From Dryomyza anilis (taxonomy: Eukaryota; Arthropoda; Insecta; Diptera; Dryomyzidae), in NCBI GenBank assembly GCA_951804985.1, contig OX638133.1:28116963-28180962 (forward strand): a DNA stretch of 64,000 nucleotides. Reading direction: 5' to 3'. Positions 14,450 to 27,866 of this stretch are shown one piece after another. The notes below the pieces were generated by a model, which was given only the letters and a program-made list of their open reading frames with translations, ran no database searches and was not told where the DNA came from. How positions within the stretch are numbered: the stretch's first letter is position 1; each line of letters starts with the position of its first letter. Position numbers and translations under genes: made by a program.

Positions 14450-16620
14450 ATATAAAATGCGCCCACTTTGACCCCTCTACGACGCTCCGTTTAGAAGATA
14501 TGAAGGATTTAAGAAACATTTGAATCATCAGCAGATTTCTCTAGGACCACTCGACCGATTTTAATGAATTTTTCCATTAATAATCTACTTTGATATCTCT
14601 ATAAAATGCGCCTTTTTGACCCCTCTACGACGCTCCGTTTAGAAGATATGAAGGATTTAAGAAACATTTGATTCATCAGCAGATTTCTCTAGGACCACTC
14701 GACCGATTTTAATGAATTTTTCCATAAATAATCTACTTTGATATCTCTATAAAATGCGCCCACTTTGACCCCTCTACGACGCTCCGTTTAGAAGATATGA
14801 AGGACTTAAGAAAGATTTGATTCATCAGCAGATTTCTCTAGGACCACTCGACCGATTTTAATGAATTTTTCCATAAATAATCTACTTTGATATCTCTATA
14901 AAATGCGCCCACTTTGACCCCTCTACGACGCTCCGTTTAGAAGATATGAAGGACTTAAGAAAGATTTGATTCATCAGCAGATTTCTCTAGGACCACTCGA
15001 CCGATTTTAATGAATTTTTCCATAAATAATCTACTTTGATATCTCTATAAAATGCGCCTACTTTGACCCCTCTACGACGATCCGTTTAGAAGATATGAAG
15101 GATTTAAGAAACAGTTGATTCATCAGCAGATTTCTCTAGGACCACTCGTCCGATTTTAATGAATTTTTCCATAAATAATCTACTTTGATATCTCTATAAA
15201 ATGCGCCCACTTTGACCCCTCTACGACGCTCCGTTTAGAAGATATGAAGGATTTAAGAAACAGTTGATTCATCAGCAGATTTCTCTAGGACCACTCGTCC
15301 GATTTTAATGAATTTTTCCATAAATAATCTACTTTGATATCTCTATAAAATGCGCCCACTTTGACCCCTCTACGACGCTCCGTTTAGAAGATATGAAGGA
15401 TTTAAGAAACATTTGATTCATCAGCAGATTTCTCTAGGACCACTCGACCGATTTTAATGAATTTTTCCATAAATGATCTACTTTGATATCTCTATAAAAT
15501 GCGCCCACTTTGACCCCTCTACGACGCTCCGTTTAGAAGATATGAAGGACTTAAGAAAGATTTGATTCATCAGCAGATTTCTCTAGGACCACTCGACCGA
15601 TTTTAATGAATTTTTCCATTAATAATCTACTTTGATATCTCTATAAAATGCGCCTTTTTGACCCCTCTACGACGCTCCGTTTAGAAGATATGAAGGATTT
15701 AAGAAACATTTGATTCATCAGCAGATTTCTCTAGGACCACTCGACCGATTTTAATGAATTTTTCCATAAATAATCTACTTTGATATCTCTATAAAATGCG
15801 CCCACTTTGACCCCTCTACGACGCTCCGTTTAGAAGATATGAAGGACTTAAGAAAGATTTGATTCATCAGCAGATTTCTCTAGGACCACTCGACCGATTT
15901 TAATGAATTTTTCCATAAATAATCTACTTTGATATCTCTATAAAATGCGCCCACTTTGACCCCTCTACGACGCTCCGTTTAGAAGATATGAAGGACTTAA
16001 GAAAGATTTGATTCATCAGCAGATTTCTCTAGGACCACTCGACCGATTTTAATGAATTTTTCCATAAATAATCTACTTTGATATCTCTATAAAATGCGCC
16101 TACTTTGACCCCTCTACGACGATCCGTTTAGAAGATATGAAGGATTTAAGAAACAGTTGATTCATCAGCAGATTTCTCTAGGACCACTCGTCCGATTTTA
16201 ATGAATTTTTCCATAAATAATCTACTTTGATATCTCTATAAAATGCGCCCACTTTGACCCCTCTACGACGCTCCGTTTAGAAGATATGAAGGATTTAAGA
16301 AACAGTTGATTCATCAGCAGATTTCTCTAGGACCACTCGTCCGATTTTAATGAATTTTTCCATAAATAATCTACTTTGATATCTCTATAAAATGCGCCCA
16401 CTTTGACCCCTCTACGACGCTCCGTTTAGAAGATATGAAGGATTTAAGAAACATTTGATTCATCAGCAGATTTCTCTAGGACCACTCGACCGATTTTAAT
16501 GAATTTTTCCATAAATGATCTACTTTGATATCTCTATAAAATGCGCCCACTTTGACCCCTCTACGACGCTCCGTTTAGAAGATATGAAGGACTTAAGAAA
16601 GATTTGATTCATCAGCAGAT
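14450..16620 (+). repeat. Seven-monomer (about 1.04-kb) higher-order period
   Basis: The distinctive GCGCCTTTTTGACC monomer beginning at 14608 recurs at 15650, an offset of 1042 bp, about seven monomers. The GACTTAAGAAAGATTTG variants and the GCGCCTACTTTG/GATCCG monomer follow in the same order after each. Similar ordered blocks return at 17290-17600 and 24530-25920, so the same higher-order unit was copied over long distances. Confidence 0.75.
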
Positions 16621-19600
16621 TTCTCTAGGACCACTCGACCGATTTTAATGAATTTTTCCATAAATAATCTACTTTGATATCTCTATAAAATGCGCCCACT
16701 TTGACCCCTCTACGACGCTCCGTTTAGAAGATATGAAGGATTTAAGAAACAGTTGATTCATCAGCAGATTTCCCTAGGACCACTCGACCGATTTTAATGA
16801 ATTTTTCCATAAATAATCTACTTTGATATATCTATAAAATGCGTCCACTTTGACCCCTCTACGACGCTCCGTTTAGAAGATACGAAGGATTTAAGAAACA
16901 TTTGATTCATCAGCAGATTTCTCTAGGACCACTCGACCGATTTTAATGAATTTTTCCATAAATAATCTACTTTGATATCTCTATAAAATGCGCCCACTTT
17001 GACCCCTCTACGACGCTCCGTTTAGAAGATATGAAGGATTTTAGAAACAGTTGATTCATCAGCAGATTTCTCTAGGACCACTCGACCGATTTTAATGAAT
17101 TTTTCCATAAATAATCTACTTTGATATCTCTATAAAATGCGCCCACTTTGACCCCTCTACGACGCTCCGTTTAGAAGATATGAAGGACTTAAGAAAGATT
17201 TGATTCATCAGCAGATTTCTCTAGGACCACTCGACCGATTTTAATGAATTTTTCCATAAATAATCTACTTTGATATCTCTATAAAATGCGCCTTTTTGAC
17301 CCCTCTACGACGCTCCGTTTAGAAGATATGAAGGATTTAAGAAACATTTGATTCATCAGCAGATTTCTCTAGGACCACTCGACCGATTTTAATGAATTTT
17401 TCCATAAATAATCTACTTTGATATCTCTATAAAATGCGCCCACTTTGACCCCTCTACGACGCTCCGTTTAGAAGATATGAAGGACTTAAGAAAGATTTGA
17501 TTCATCAGCAGATTTCTCTAGGACCACTCGACCGATTTTAATGAATTTTTCCATAAATAATCTACTTTGATATCTCTATAAAATGCGCCTACTTTGACCC
17601 CTCTACGACGATCCGTTTAGAAGATATGAAGGATTTAAGAAACAGTTGATTCATCAGCAGATTTCTCTAGGACCACTCGTCCGATTTTAATGAATTTTTC
17701 CATAAATAATCTACTTTGATATCTCTATAAAATGCGCCCACTTTGACCCCTCTACGACGCTCCGTTTAGAAGATATGAAGGATTTAAGAAACAGTTGATT
17801 CATCAGCAGATCTCTCTAGGACCACTCGTCCGATTTTAATGAATTTTTCCATAAATAATCTACTTTGATATCTCTATAAAATGCGCCCACTTTGACCCCT
17901 CTACGACGCTCCGTTTAGAAGATATGAAGGATTTAAGAAACATTTGATTCATCAGCAGATTTCTCTAGGACCACTCGACCGATTTTAATGAATTTTTCCA
18001 TAAATAATCTACTTTGATATCTCTATAAAATGCGCCCACTTTGACCCCTCTACGACGCTCCGTTTAGAAGATATGAAGGATTTAAGAAACAGTTGATTCA
18101 TCAGCAGATATCCTAGGACCACTCGACCGATTTTAATGAATTTTTCCATAAATAATCTACTTTGATATCTCTATAAAATGCGCCCACTTTGACCCCTCTA
18201 CGACGCTCCGTTTAGAAGATATGAAGGATTTAAGAAACATTTGATTTATCAGCAGATTTCTCTAGGACCACTCACTCGACCGATTTTAATGAATTTTTCC
18301 ATAAATAATCTACTTTGATATCTCTATAAAATGCGCCCACTTTGACCCCTCTACGACGCTCCGTTTAGAAGATATGAAGGACTTAAGAAAGATTTGATTC
18401 ATCAGCAGATTTCTCTAGGACCACTCGACCGATTTTAATGAATTTTTCCATAAATAATCTACTTTGATATCTCTATAAAATGCGCCCACTTTGACCCCTC
18501 TACGACGCTCCGTTTAGAAGATATGAAGGATTTAAGAAACATTTGATTCATCAGCAGATTTCCCTAGGACCAATCGACCGATTTTAATGAATTTTTCCAT
18601 AAATAATCTACTTTGATATCTCTATAAAATGCGCCTACTTTGACCCCTCTACGACGATCCGTTTAGAAGATATGAAGGATTTAAGAAACATTTGATTCAT
18701 CAGCAGATTTCTCTATGACCAATCGACCGATTTTAATGAATTTTTCCATAAATAATCTACTTTGATATCTCTATAAAATGCGCCTACTTTGACCCCTCTA
18801 CGACGATCCGTTTAGAAGATATGAAGGATTTAAGAAACATTTGATTCATCAGCAGATTTCTCTAGGACCACTCGACCGATTTTAATGAATTTTTCCATAA
18901 ATAATCTACTTTGATATCTCTATAAAATGCGCCCACTTTGACCCCTCTACGACGCTCCGTTTAGAAGATATGAAGGATTTAAGAAACATTTGATTCATCA
19001 GCAGATTTCCCTAGGACCAATCGACCGATTTTAATGAATTTTTCCATAAATAATCTACTTTGATATCTCTATAAAATGCGCCTACTTTGACCCCTCTACG
19101 ACGATCCGTTTAGAAGATATGAAGGATTTAAGAAACATTTGATTCATCAGCAGATTTCTCTAGGACCACTCGACCGATTTTAATGAATTTTTCCATAAAT
19201 AATCTACTTTGATATCTCTATAAAATGCGCCCACTTTGACCCCTCTACGACGCTCCGTTTAGAAGATATGAAGGATTTAAGAAACAGTTGATTCATCAGC
19301 AGATATCCCTAGGACCACTCGACCGATTTTAATGAATTTTTCCATAAATAATCTACTTTGATATCTCTATAAAATGCGCCCACTTTGACCCCTCTACGAC
19401 GCTCCGTTTAGAAGATATGAAGGATTTAAGAAACATTTGATTCATCAGCAGATTTCCCTAGGACCAATCGACCGATTTTAATGAATTTTTCCATAAATAA
19501 TCTACTTTGATATCTCTATAAAATGCGCCTACTTTGACCCCTCTACGACGATCCGTTTAGAAGATATGAAGGATTTAAGAAACAGCTGATTCATCAGCAG

Positions 19601-22600
19601 ATTTCTCTAGGACCACTCGTCCGATTTTAATGAATTTTTCCATAAATAATCTACTTTGATATCTCTATAAAATGCGCCTACTTTGACCCCTCTACGACGC
19701 TCCGTTTAGAAGATATGAAGGATTTAAGAAACATTTGATTCATCAGCAGATTTCTCTAGGACCACTCGACCGATTTTAATGATAATCTACTTTGATATCT
19801 CTATAAAATGCGCCCACTTTGACCCCTCTACGACGCTCCGTTTAGAAGATATGAAGGATTTAAGAAACAGTTGATTCATCAGCAGATTTCCCTAGGACCA
19901 CTCGACCGATTTTAATGAATTTTTCCATAAATAATCTACTTTGATATCTCTATAAAATGCGCCCACTTTGACCCCTCTACGACGCTCCGTTTAGAAGATA
20001 TGAAGGATTTAAGAAACATTTGATTCATCAGCAGATTTCTCTAGGACCACTCGACCGATTTTAATGATAATCTACTTTGATATCTCTATAAAATGCGCCC
20101 ACTTTGACCCCTCTACGACGCTCCGTTTAGAAGATATGAAGGATTTAAGAAACATTTGATTCATCAGCAGATTTCTCTAGGACCACTCAACCGATTTTAA
20201 TGAATTTTTCCATTAATAATCTACTTTGATATATCTATAAAATGCGCCCACTTTGACCCCTCTACGACGCTCCGTTTAGAAGATATGAAGGATTTAAGAA
20301 ACAGTTGATTCATCAGCAGATTTCCCTAGGACCACTCGACCGATTTTAATGAATTTTTCCATAAATAATCTACTTTGATATCTCTATAAAATGCGCCCAC
20401 TTTGACCCCTCTACGACGCTCCGTTTAGAAGATATGAAGGATTTAAGAAACATTTGATTCATCAGCAGATTTCCCTAGGACCAATCGACCGATTTTAATG
20501 AATTTTTCCATAAATAATCTACTTTGATATCTCTATAAAATGCGCCTACTTTGACCCCTCTACGACGCTCCGTTTAGAAGATATGAAGGATTTAAGAAAC
20601 ATTTGATTCATCAGCAGATTTCTCTAGGACCACTCGACCGATTTTAATGATAATCTACTTTGATATCTCTATAAAATGCGCCCACTTTGACCCCTCTACG
20701 ACGCTCCGTTTAGAAGATATGAAGGATTTAAGAAACATTTGATTCATCAGCAGATTTCTCTAGGACCACTCGACCGATTTTAATGAATTTTTCCATTAAT
20801 AATCTACTTTGATATATCTATAAAATGCGCCCACTTTGACCCCTCTACGACGCTCCGTTTAGAAGATATGAAGGATTTAAGAAACATTTGATTCATCAGC
20901 AGATTTCTCTAGGACCACTCAACCGATTTTAATGAATTTTTCCATAAATAATCTACTTTGATATCTCTATAAAATGCGCCCACTTTGACCCCTCTACGAC
21001 GCTCCGTTTAGAAGATATGAAGGATTTAAGAAACATTTGATTCATCAGCAGATTTCTCTAGGACCACTCAACCGATTTTAATGAATTTTTCCATTAATAA
21101 TCTACTTTGATATCTCTATAAAATGCGCCTACTTTGACCCCTCTACGACGCTCCGTTTAGAAGATATGAAGGATTTAAGAAACAGTTGATTCATCAGCAG
21201 ATTTCCCTAGGACCACTCGACCGATTTTAATGAATTTTTCCATTAATAATCTACTTTGATATATCTATAAAATGCGCCCACTTTGACCCCTCTACGACGC
21301 TCCGTTTAGAAGATATGAAGGATTTAAGAAACATTTGATTCATCAGCAGATTTCTCTAGGACCACTCAACCGATTTTAATGAATTTTTCCATAAATAATC
21401 TACTTTGATATCTCTATAAAATGCGCCCACTTTGACCCCTCTACGACGCTCCGTTTAGAAGATATGAAGGATTTAAGAAACATTTGATTCATCAGCAGAT
21501 TTCTCTAGGACCACTCGACCGATTTTAATGATAATCTACTTTGATATCTCTATAAAATGCGCCCACTTTGACCCCTCTACGACGCTACGTTTAGAAGATA
21601 TGAAGGATTTAAGAAACAGTTGATTCATCAGCAGATTTCCCTAGGACCACTCGACCGATTTTAATGAATTTTTCCATTAATAATCTACTTTGATATCTCT
21701 ATAAAATGCGCCCACTTTGACCCCTCTACGACGCTCCGTTTAGAAGATATGAAGGACTTAAGAAAGATTTGATTCATCAGCAGATTTCCCTAGGACCACT
21801 CGACCGATTTTAATGAATTTTTCCATAAATAATCTACTTTGAAATCTCTATAAAATGCGCCCACTTTGACCCCTCTACGACGCTCCGTTTAGAAGATACG
21901 AAGGATTTAAGAAACATTTGATTTATCAGCAGATTTCTCTAGGACCACTCGACCGATTTTAATGAATTTTTCCATAAATAATCTACTTTGAAATCTCTAT
22001 AAAATGCGTCCACTTTGACCCCTCTACGACGCTCCGTTTAGAAGATATGAAGGATTTAAGAAACATTTGATTCATCAGCAGATTTCTCTAGGACCACTCG
22101 ACCGATTTTAATGAATTTTTCCATAAATAATCTACTTTGAAATCTCTATAAAATGCGCCCACTTTGACCCCTCTACGACGCTCCGTTTAGAAGATATGAA
22201 GGATTTAAGAAACATTTGATTCATCAGCAGATTTCTCTAGGAAAATGCGCCCACTTTGACCCCTCTGCGACGCTCCGTTTAGAAGATATGAAGGATTTAA
22301 GAAACATTTGATTCATCAGCAGATTTCTCTAGGACCACTCGACCGATTTTAATGAATTTTTCCATAAATAATCTACTTTGATATCTCTATAAAATGCGCC
22401 CACTTTGACCCCTCTACGACGCTCCGTTTAGAAGATATGAAGGATTTAAGACACATTTTATTCATCAGCAGATTTCTCTAGGACCACTCGTCCGATTTTA
22501 ATGAATTTTTCCATAAATAATCTACTTTGATATCTCTATAAAATGCGCCCACTTTGACCCCTCTACGACGCTCCGTTTAGAAGATATGAAGGACTTAAGA

Positions 22601-24059
22601 AAGATTTGATTCATCAGCAGATTTCCCTAGGACCGCTCGACCGATTTTAATGAATTTTTCCATAAATAATCTACTTTGATATCTCTATAAAATGCGCCCA
22701 CTTTGACCCCTCTACGACGCTCCGTTTAGAAGATATGAAGGATTTAAGAAACAGTTGATTCATCAGCAGATTTCCCTAGGACCACTCGTCCGATTTTAAT
22801 GAATTTTTCCATAAATAATCTACTTTGATATCTCTATAAAATGCGCCCACTTTGACCCCTCTACGACGCTCCGTTTAGAAGATATGAAGGATTTAAGAAA
22901 CATTTGATTCATCAGCAGATTTCTCTAGGACCACTCGACCGATTTTAATGAATTTTTCCATAAATAATCTACTTTGAAATCTCTATAAAATGCGCCCACT
23001 TTGACCCCTCTACGACGCTCAGTTTAGAAGATATGAAGGATTTAAGAAACATTTGATTCATCAGCAGATTTCTCTAGGAAAATGCGCCCACTTTGACCCC
23101 TCTGCGACGCTCCGTTTAGAAGATATGAAGGATTTAAGAAACATTTGATTCATCAGCAGATTTCTCTAGGAAAATGCGCCCACTTTGACCCCTCTGCGAC
23201 GCTCCGTTTAGAAGATATGAAGGATTTAAGACACATTTTATTCATCAGCAGATTTCTCTAGGACCACTCGTCCGATTTTAATGAATTTTTCCATTAATAA
23301 TCTACTTTGATATCTCTATAAAATGCGCCCACTTTGACCCCTCTACGACGCTCCGTTTAGAAGATATGAAGGACTTAAGAAAGATTTGATTCATCAGCAG
23401 ATTTCCCTAGGACCGCTCGACCGATTTTAATGAATTTTTCCATAAATAATCTACTTTGATATCTCTATAAAATGCGCCCACTTTGACCCCTCTACGACGC
23501 TCCGTTTAGAAGATATGAAGGATTTAAGAAACAGTTGATTCATCAGCAGATTTCCCTAGGACCACTCGACCGATTTTAATGATAATCTACTTTGATATCT
23601 CTATAAAATGCGCCCACTTTGACCCCTCTACGACGCTCCGTTTAGAAGATACGAAGGATTTAAGAAACATTTGATTCATCAGCAGATTTCTCTAGGACCA
23701 CTCGACCGATTTTAATGAATTTTTCCATAAATAATCTACTTTGATATCTCTATAAAATGCGCCCACTTTGACCCCTCTACGACGCTCCGTTTAGAAGATA
23801 TGAAGGATTTAAGAAACATTTGATTCATCAGCAGATTTCTCTAGGACCACTCGACCGATTTTAATGAATTTTTCCATTAATAATCTACTTTGATATCTCT
23901 ATAAAATGCGCCCACTTTGACCCCTCTACGACGCTCCGTTTAGAAGATATGAAGGACTTAAGAAAGATTTGATTCATCAGCAGATTTCCCTAGGACCACT
24001 CGACCGATTTTAATGAATTTTTCCATAAATAATCTACTTTGATATCTCTATAAAATGCG

Positions 24060-26370
24060 CCCACTTTGACCCCTCTACGACACTCCGTTTAGAAGATATG
24101 AAGGATTTAAGAAACAGTTGATTCATCAGCAGATTTCCCTAGGACCACTCGACCGATTTTAATGAATTTTTCCATAAATAATCTACTTTGATATCTCTAT
24201 AAAATGCGCCCACTTTAACCCCTCTACGACGCTCCGTTTAGAAGATACGAAGGATTTAAGAAACACTTGATTCATCAGCAGATTTCTCTAGGACCACTCG
24301 ACCGATTTTAATGAATTTTTCCATAAATAATCTACTTTGATATCTCTATAAAATGCGCCCACTTTGACCCCTCTACGACGCTCCGTTTAGAAGATATGAA
24401 GGATTTAAGAAACATTTGATTCATCAGCAGATTTCTCTAGGACCACTCGACCGATTTTAATGAATTTTTCCATAAATAATCTACTTTGATATCTCTATAA
24501 AATGCGCCCACTTTGACCCCTCTACGACGCTCCGTTTAGAAGATATGAAGGACTTAAGAAAGATTTGATTCATCAGCAGATTTCTCTAGGACCACTCGAC
24601 CGATTTTAATGAATTTTTCCATAAATAATCTACTTTGATATCTCTATAAAATGCGCCTACTTTGACCCCTCTACGACGATCCGTTTAGAAGATATGAAGG
24701 ATTTAAGAAACAGTTGATTCATCAGCAGATTTCTCTAGGACCACTCGTCCGATTTTAATGAATTTTTCCATAAATAATCTACTTTGATATCTCTATAAAA
24801 TGCGCCCACTTTGACCCCTCTACGACGCTCCGTTTAGAAGATATGAAGGATTTAAGAAACAGTTGATTCATCAGCAGATTTCTCTAGGACCACTCGTCCG
24901 ATTTTAATGAATTTTTCCATAAATAATCTACTTTGATATCTCTATAAAATGCGCCCACTTTGACCCCTCTACGACGCTCCGTTTAGAAGATATGAAGGAT
25001 TTAAGAAACATTTGATTCATCAGCAGATTTCTCTAGGACCACTCGACCGATTTTAATGAATTTTTCCATAAATGATCTACTTTGATATCTCTATAAAATG
25101 CGCCCACTTTGACCCCTCTACGACGCTCCGTTTAGAAGATATGAAGGACTTAAGAAAGATTTGATTCATCAGCAGATTTCTCTAGGACCACTCGACCGAT
25201 TTTAATGAATTTTTCCATAAATAATCTACTTTGATATCTCTATAAAATGCGCCCACTTTGACCCCTCTACGACGCTCCGTTTAGAAGATATGAAGGATTT
25301 AAGAAACAGTTGATTCATCAGCAGATTTCCCTAGGACCACTCGACCGATTTTAATGAATTTTTCCATAAATAATCTACTTTGATATATCTATAAAATGCG
25401 TCCACTTTGACCCCTCTACGACGCTCCGTTTAGAAGATACGAAGGATTTAAGAAACATTTGATTCATCAGCAGATTTCTCTAGGACCACTCGACCGATTT
25501 TAATGAATTTTTCCATAAATAATCTACTTTGATATCTCTATAAAATGCGCCCACTTTGACCCCTCTACGACGCTCCGTTTAGAAGATATGAAGGATTTAA
25601 GAAACATTTGATTCATCAGCAGATTTCTCTAGGACCACTCGACCGATTTTAATGAATTTTTCCATAAATAATCTACTTTGATATCTCTATAAAATGCGCC
25701 CACTTTGACCCCTCTACGACGCTCCGTTTAGAAGATATGAAGGACTTAAGAAAGATTTGATTCATCAGCAGATTTCTCTAGGACCACTCGACCGATTTTA
25801 ATGAATTTTTCCATAAATAATCTACTTTGATATCTCTATAAAATGCGCCTACTTTGACCCCTCTACGACGATCCGTTTAGAAGATATGAAGGATTTAAGA
25901 AACAGTTGATTCATCAGCAGATTTCTCTAGGACCACTCGTCCGATTTTAATGAATTTTTCCATAAATAATCTACTTTGATATCTCTATAAAATGCGCCCA
26001 CTTTGACCCCTCTACGACGCTCCGTTTAGAAGATATGAAGGATTTAAGAAACAGTTGATTCATCAGCAGATTTCTCTAGGACCACTCGTCCGATTTTAAT
26101 GAATTTTTCCATAAATAATCTACTTTGATATCTCTATAAAATGCGCCCACTTTGACCCCTCTACGACACTCCGTTTAGAAGATATGAAGGATTTAAGAAA
26201 CAGTTGATTCATCAGCAGATTTCCCTAGGACCACTCGACCGATTTTAATGAATTTTTCCATAAATAATCTACTTTGATATCTCTATAAAATGCGCCCACT
26301 TTAACCCCTCTACGACGCTCCGTTTAGAAGATACGAAGGATTTAAGAAACACTTGATTCATCAGCAGATT
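24060..26370 (+). repeat. About 2.09-kb duplicated satellite segment
   Basis: Three rare variants occur together: GACACTCCG, ACTTTAACCCC and AACACTTGATTC. They are found near 24079-24270 and again near 26167-26350, an offset of about 2088 bp, close to 14 monomers. All three sharing one linkage group rules out independent mutation and marks a recent duplication. Confidence 0.8.
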
Positions 26371-27338
26371 TCTCTAGGACCACTCGACCGATTTTAATGA
26401 ATTTTTCCATAAATAATCTACTTTGATATCTCTATAAAATGCGCCCACTTTGACCCCTCTACGACGCTCCGTTTAGAAGATATGAAGGATTTAAGAAACA
26501 TTTGATTCATCAGCAGATTTCTCTAGGACCACTCGACCGATTTTAATGAATTTTTCCATAAATAATCTACTTTGATATCTCTATAAAATGCGCCCACTCT
26601 GACCCCTCTACGACGCTCCGTTTAGAAGATATGAAGGATTTAAGAAACATTTGATTCATCAGCAGATTTCTCTAGGACCACTCGACCGATTTTAATGAAT
26701 TTTTCCATAATTAATCACCTTTGATATCTCTATAAAATGCGCCCACTTTGACCCCTCTACGACGCTCCGTTTAGAAGATATGAAGGATTTAAGAAACATT
26801 TGATTCATCAGCTGATTTCTCTAGGACCACTCGACCGATTTAAATGAATTTTTCCATAAAGAATCTACTTTGATATCTATATAAAATCAGCCCACTTTGA
26901 CCCCTCTACGACGCTCCGTTTAGAAGATATGAAGGATTTAAGAAACATTTGATTCATCAGCTGTTTTCTCTAGGACCAGTCGACCGATTTTAATGAATTT
27001 TTCCATAAATAATCTACTTTAATATCTCTATAAAATGCGCCCACTTTGACCCCTCTACGACGCTCCGTTTAGAAGATATGAAGGATTTAAGAAACATTTG
27101 ATTCATCAGCAGATTTCTCTAGGACCAATCGACCGATTTTAATGAATTTTTCCATAAATAATCTACTTTGATATCTCTATAAAATGCGCCCACTTTGACC
27201 CCTCTACGACGCTCCGTTTAGAAGATATGAAGGATTTAAGAAACATTTGATTCATCAGCAGATTTCTCCAGGACCACTCGACCGATTTTAATGAATTTTT
27301 CCATAAATAATCTACTTTGATATCTCTATAAAATGCGC

Positions 27339-27866
27339 CCACTTTGAACCCACTTTGACTCCTCTACGACGCTCCGTTTAGAAGATATAAAGGTTTAAAG
27401 AAATTATTTTTTCAAAAATCGATTTTGAAAATCCAAAAAATTGTTGGCAACTTTGACAGGTCTACGACGCTCCGTTTAGAAGATATGAAGGATTTAAGAA
27501 ACATTTGATTCATCAGCAGATTTCTCCAGGACCACTCGACCGATTTTAATGAATTTTTCCATAAATAATCTACTTTGATATCTCTATAAAATGCGCCCAC
27601 TTTGAACCCACTTTGACTCCTCTACGACGCTCCGTTTAGAAGATATAAAGGTTTAAAGAAATTATTTTTTCAAAAATCGATTTTGAAAATCCAAAAAATT
27701 GTTGGCAACTTTGACAGGTCTACGACGCTCCGTTTAGAAGATATGAAGGATTTAAGAAACATTTGATTCGTCAGCAGATATCTCTAGGACCAATCGACCA
27801 ATTTTAATGAATTTTTCCATAAATAATCTACTTTGATATCTCTATAAAATGCGCCCACTTTGACCC
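27339..27866 (+). repeat. Composite 258-bp units at the right edge of the satellite
   Basis: The last units differ from the rest of the array. After CGCCCACTTTGAACCCACTTTGACTC comes a divergent unit of about 98 bp that shares TCTACGACGCTCCGTTTAG and AGATATAAAGG with the normal monomer. It then diverges through CAAAAATCGATTTTGAAAAT and AATTGTTGGCAACTTTGAC before returning to a normal monomer. The composite is present twice, with ACTTTGAACC at 27341 and 27599, a period of 258 (149 + 98 + 11). Satellite homology stops at about 27866, where CTTTGACCC meets ATTTAATTATAAATT. The divergent unit may be an older relative of the 149-bp monomer kept at the array edge. Confidence 0.85.

Larger units (their letters stand above)
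1..27866 (+). repeat. 149-bp satellite DNA array (about 187 monomers, head to tail)
   Basis: The whole stretch is one monomer repeated in a single orientation. The period is exactly 149 bp: for example, the motif AAATAATCTA falls at 12051 and again at 12200. A monomer can be read as an ATTTTAATGAATTTTTCC start, then CTTTGATATCTCTATAAAA, CGCCCACTTTGACCCC, TCTACGACGCTCCGTTTAG, AAGATATGAAGGATTTAAG, TTGATTCATCAGCAG and CTCTAGGACCACTCGACCG. Variants sort into subtypes: TCTCTAGG or TCCCTAGG, CTCGACC or CTCGTCC or ATCGACC, ACATTTG or ACAGTTG, GACCCC or GTCCCC, GCTCCG or GATCCG. The array is open at the left edge of the window. No transposon, gene or inversion interrupts it. Its size and homogeneity fit pericentromeric or centromeric satellite, but location cannot be proved from sequence alone. 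I do not recognise the monomer as a named satellite. Confidence 0.98.

Noticed and set aside
1..27866. CRISPR-like regular repeats
   Set aside because: The whole 149-bp unit repeats without unique spacers, and all other evidence is eukaryotic; this is satellite DNA.
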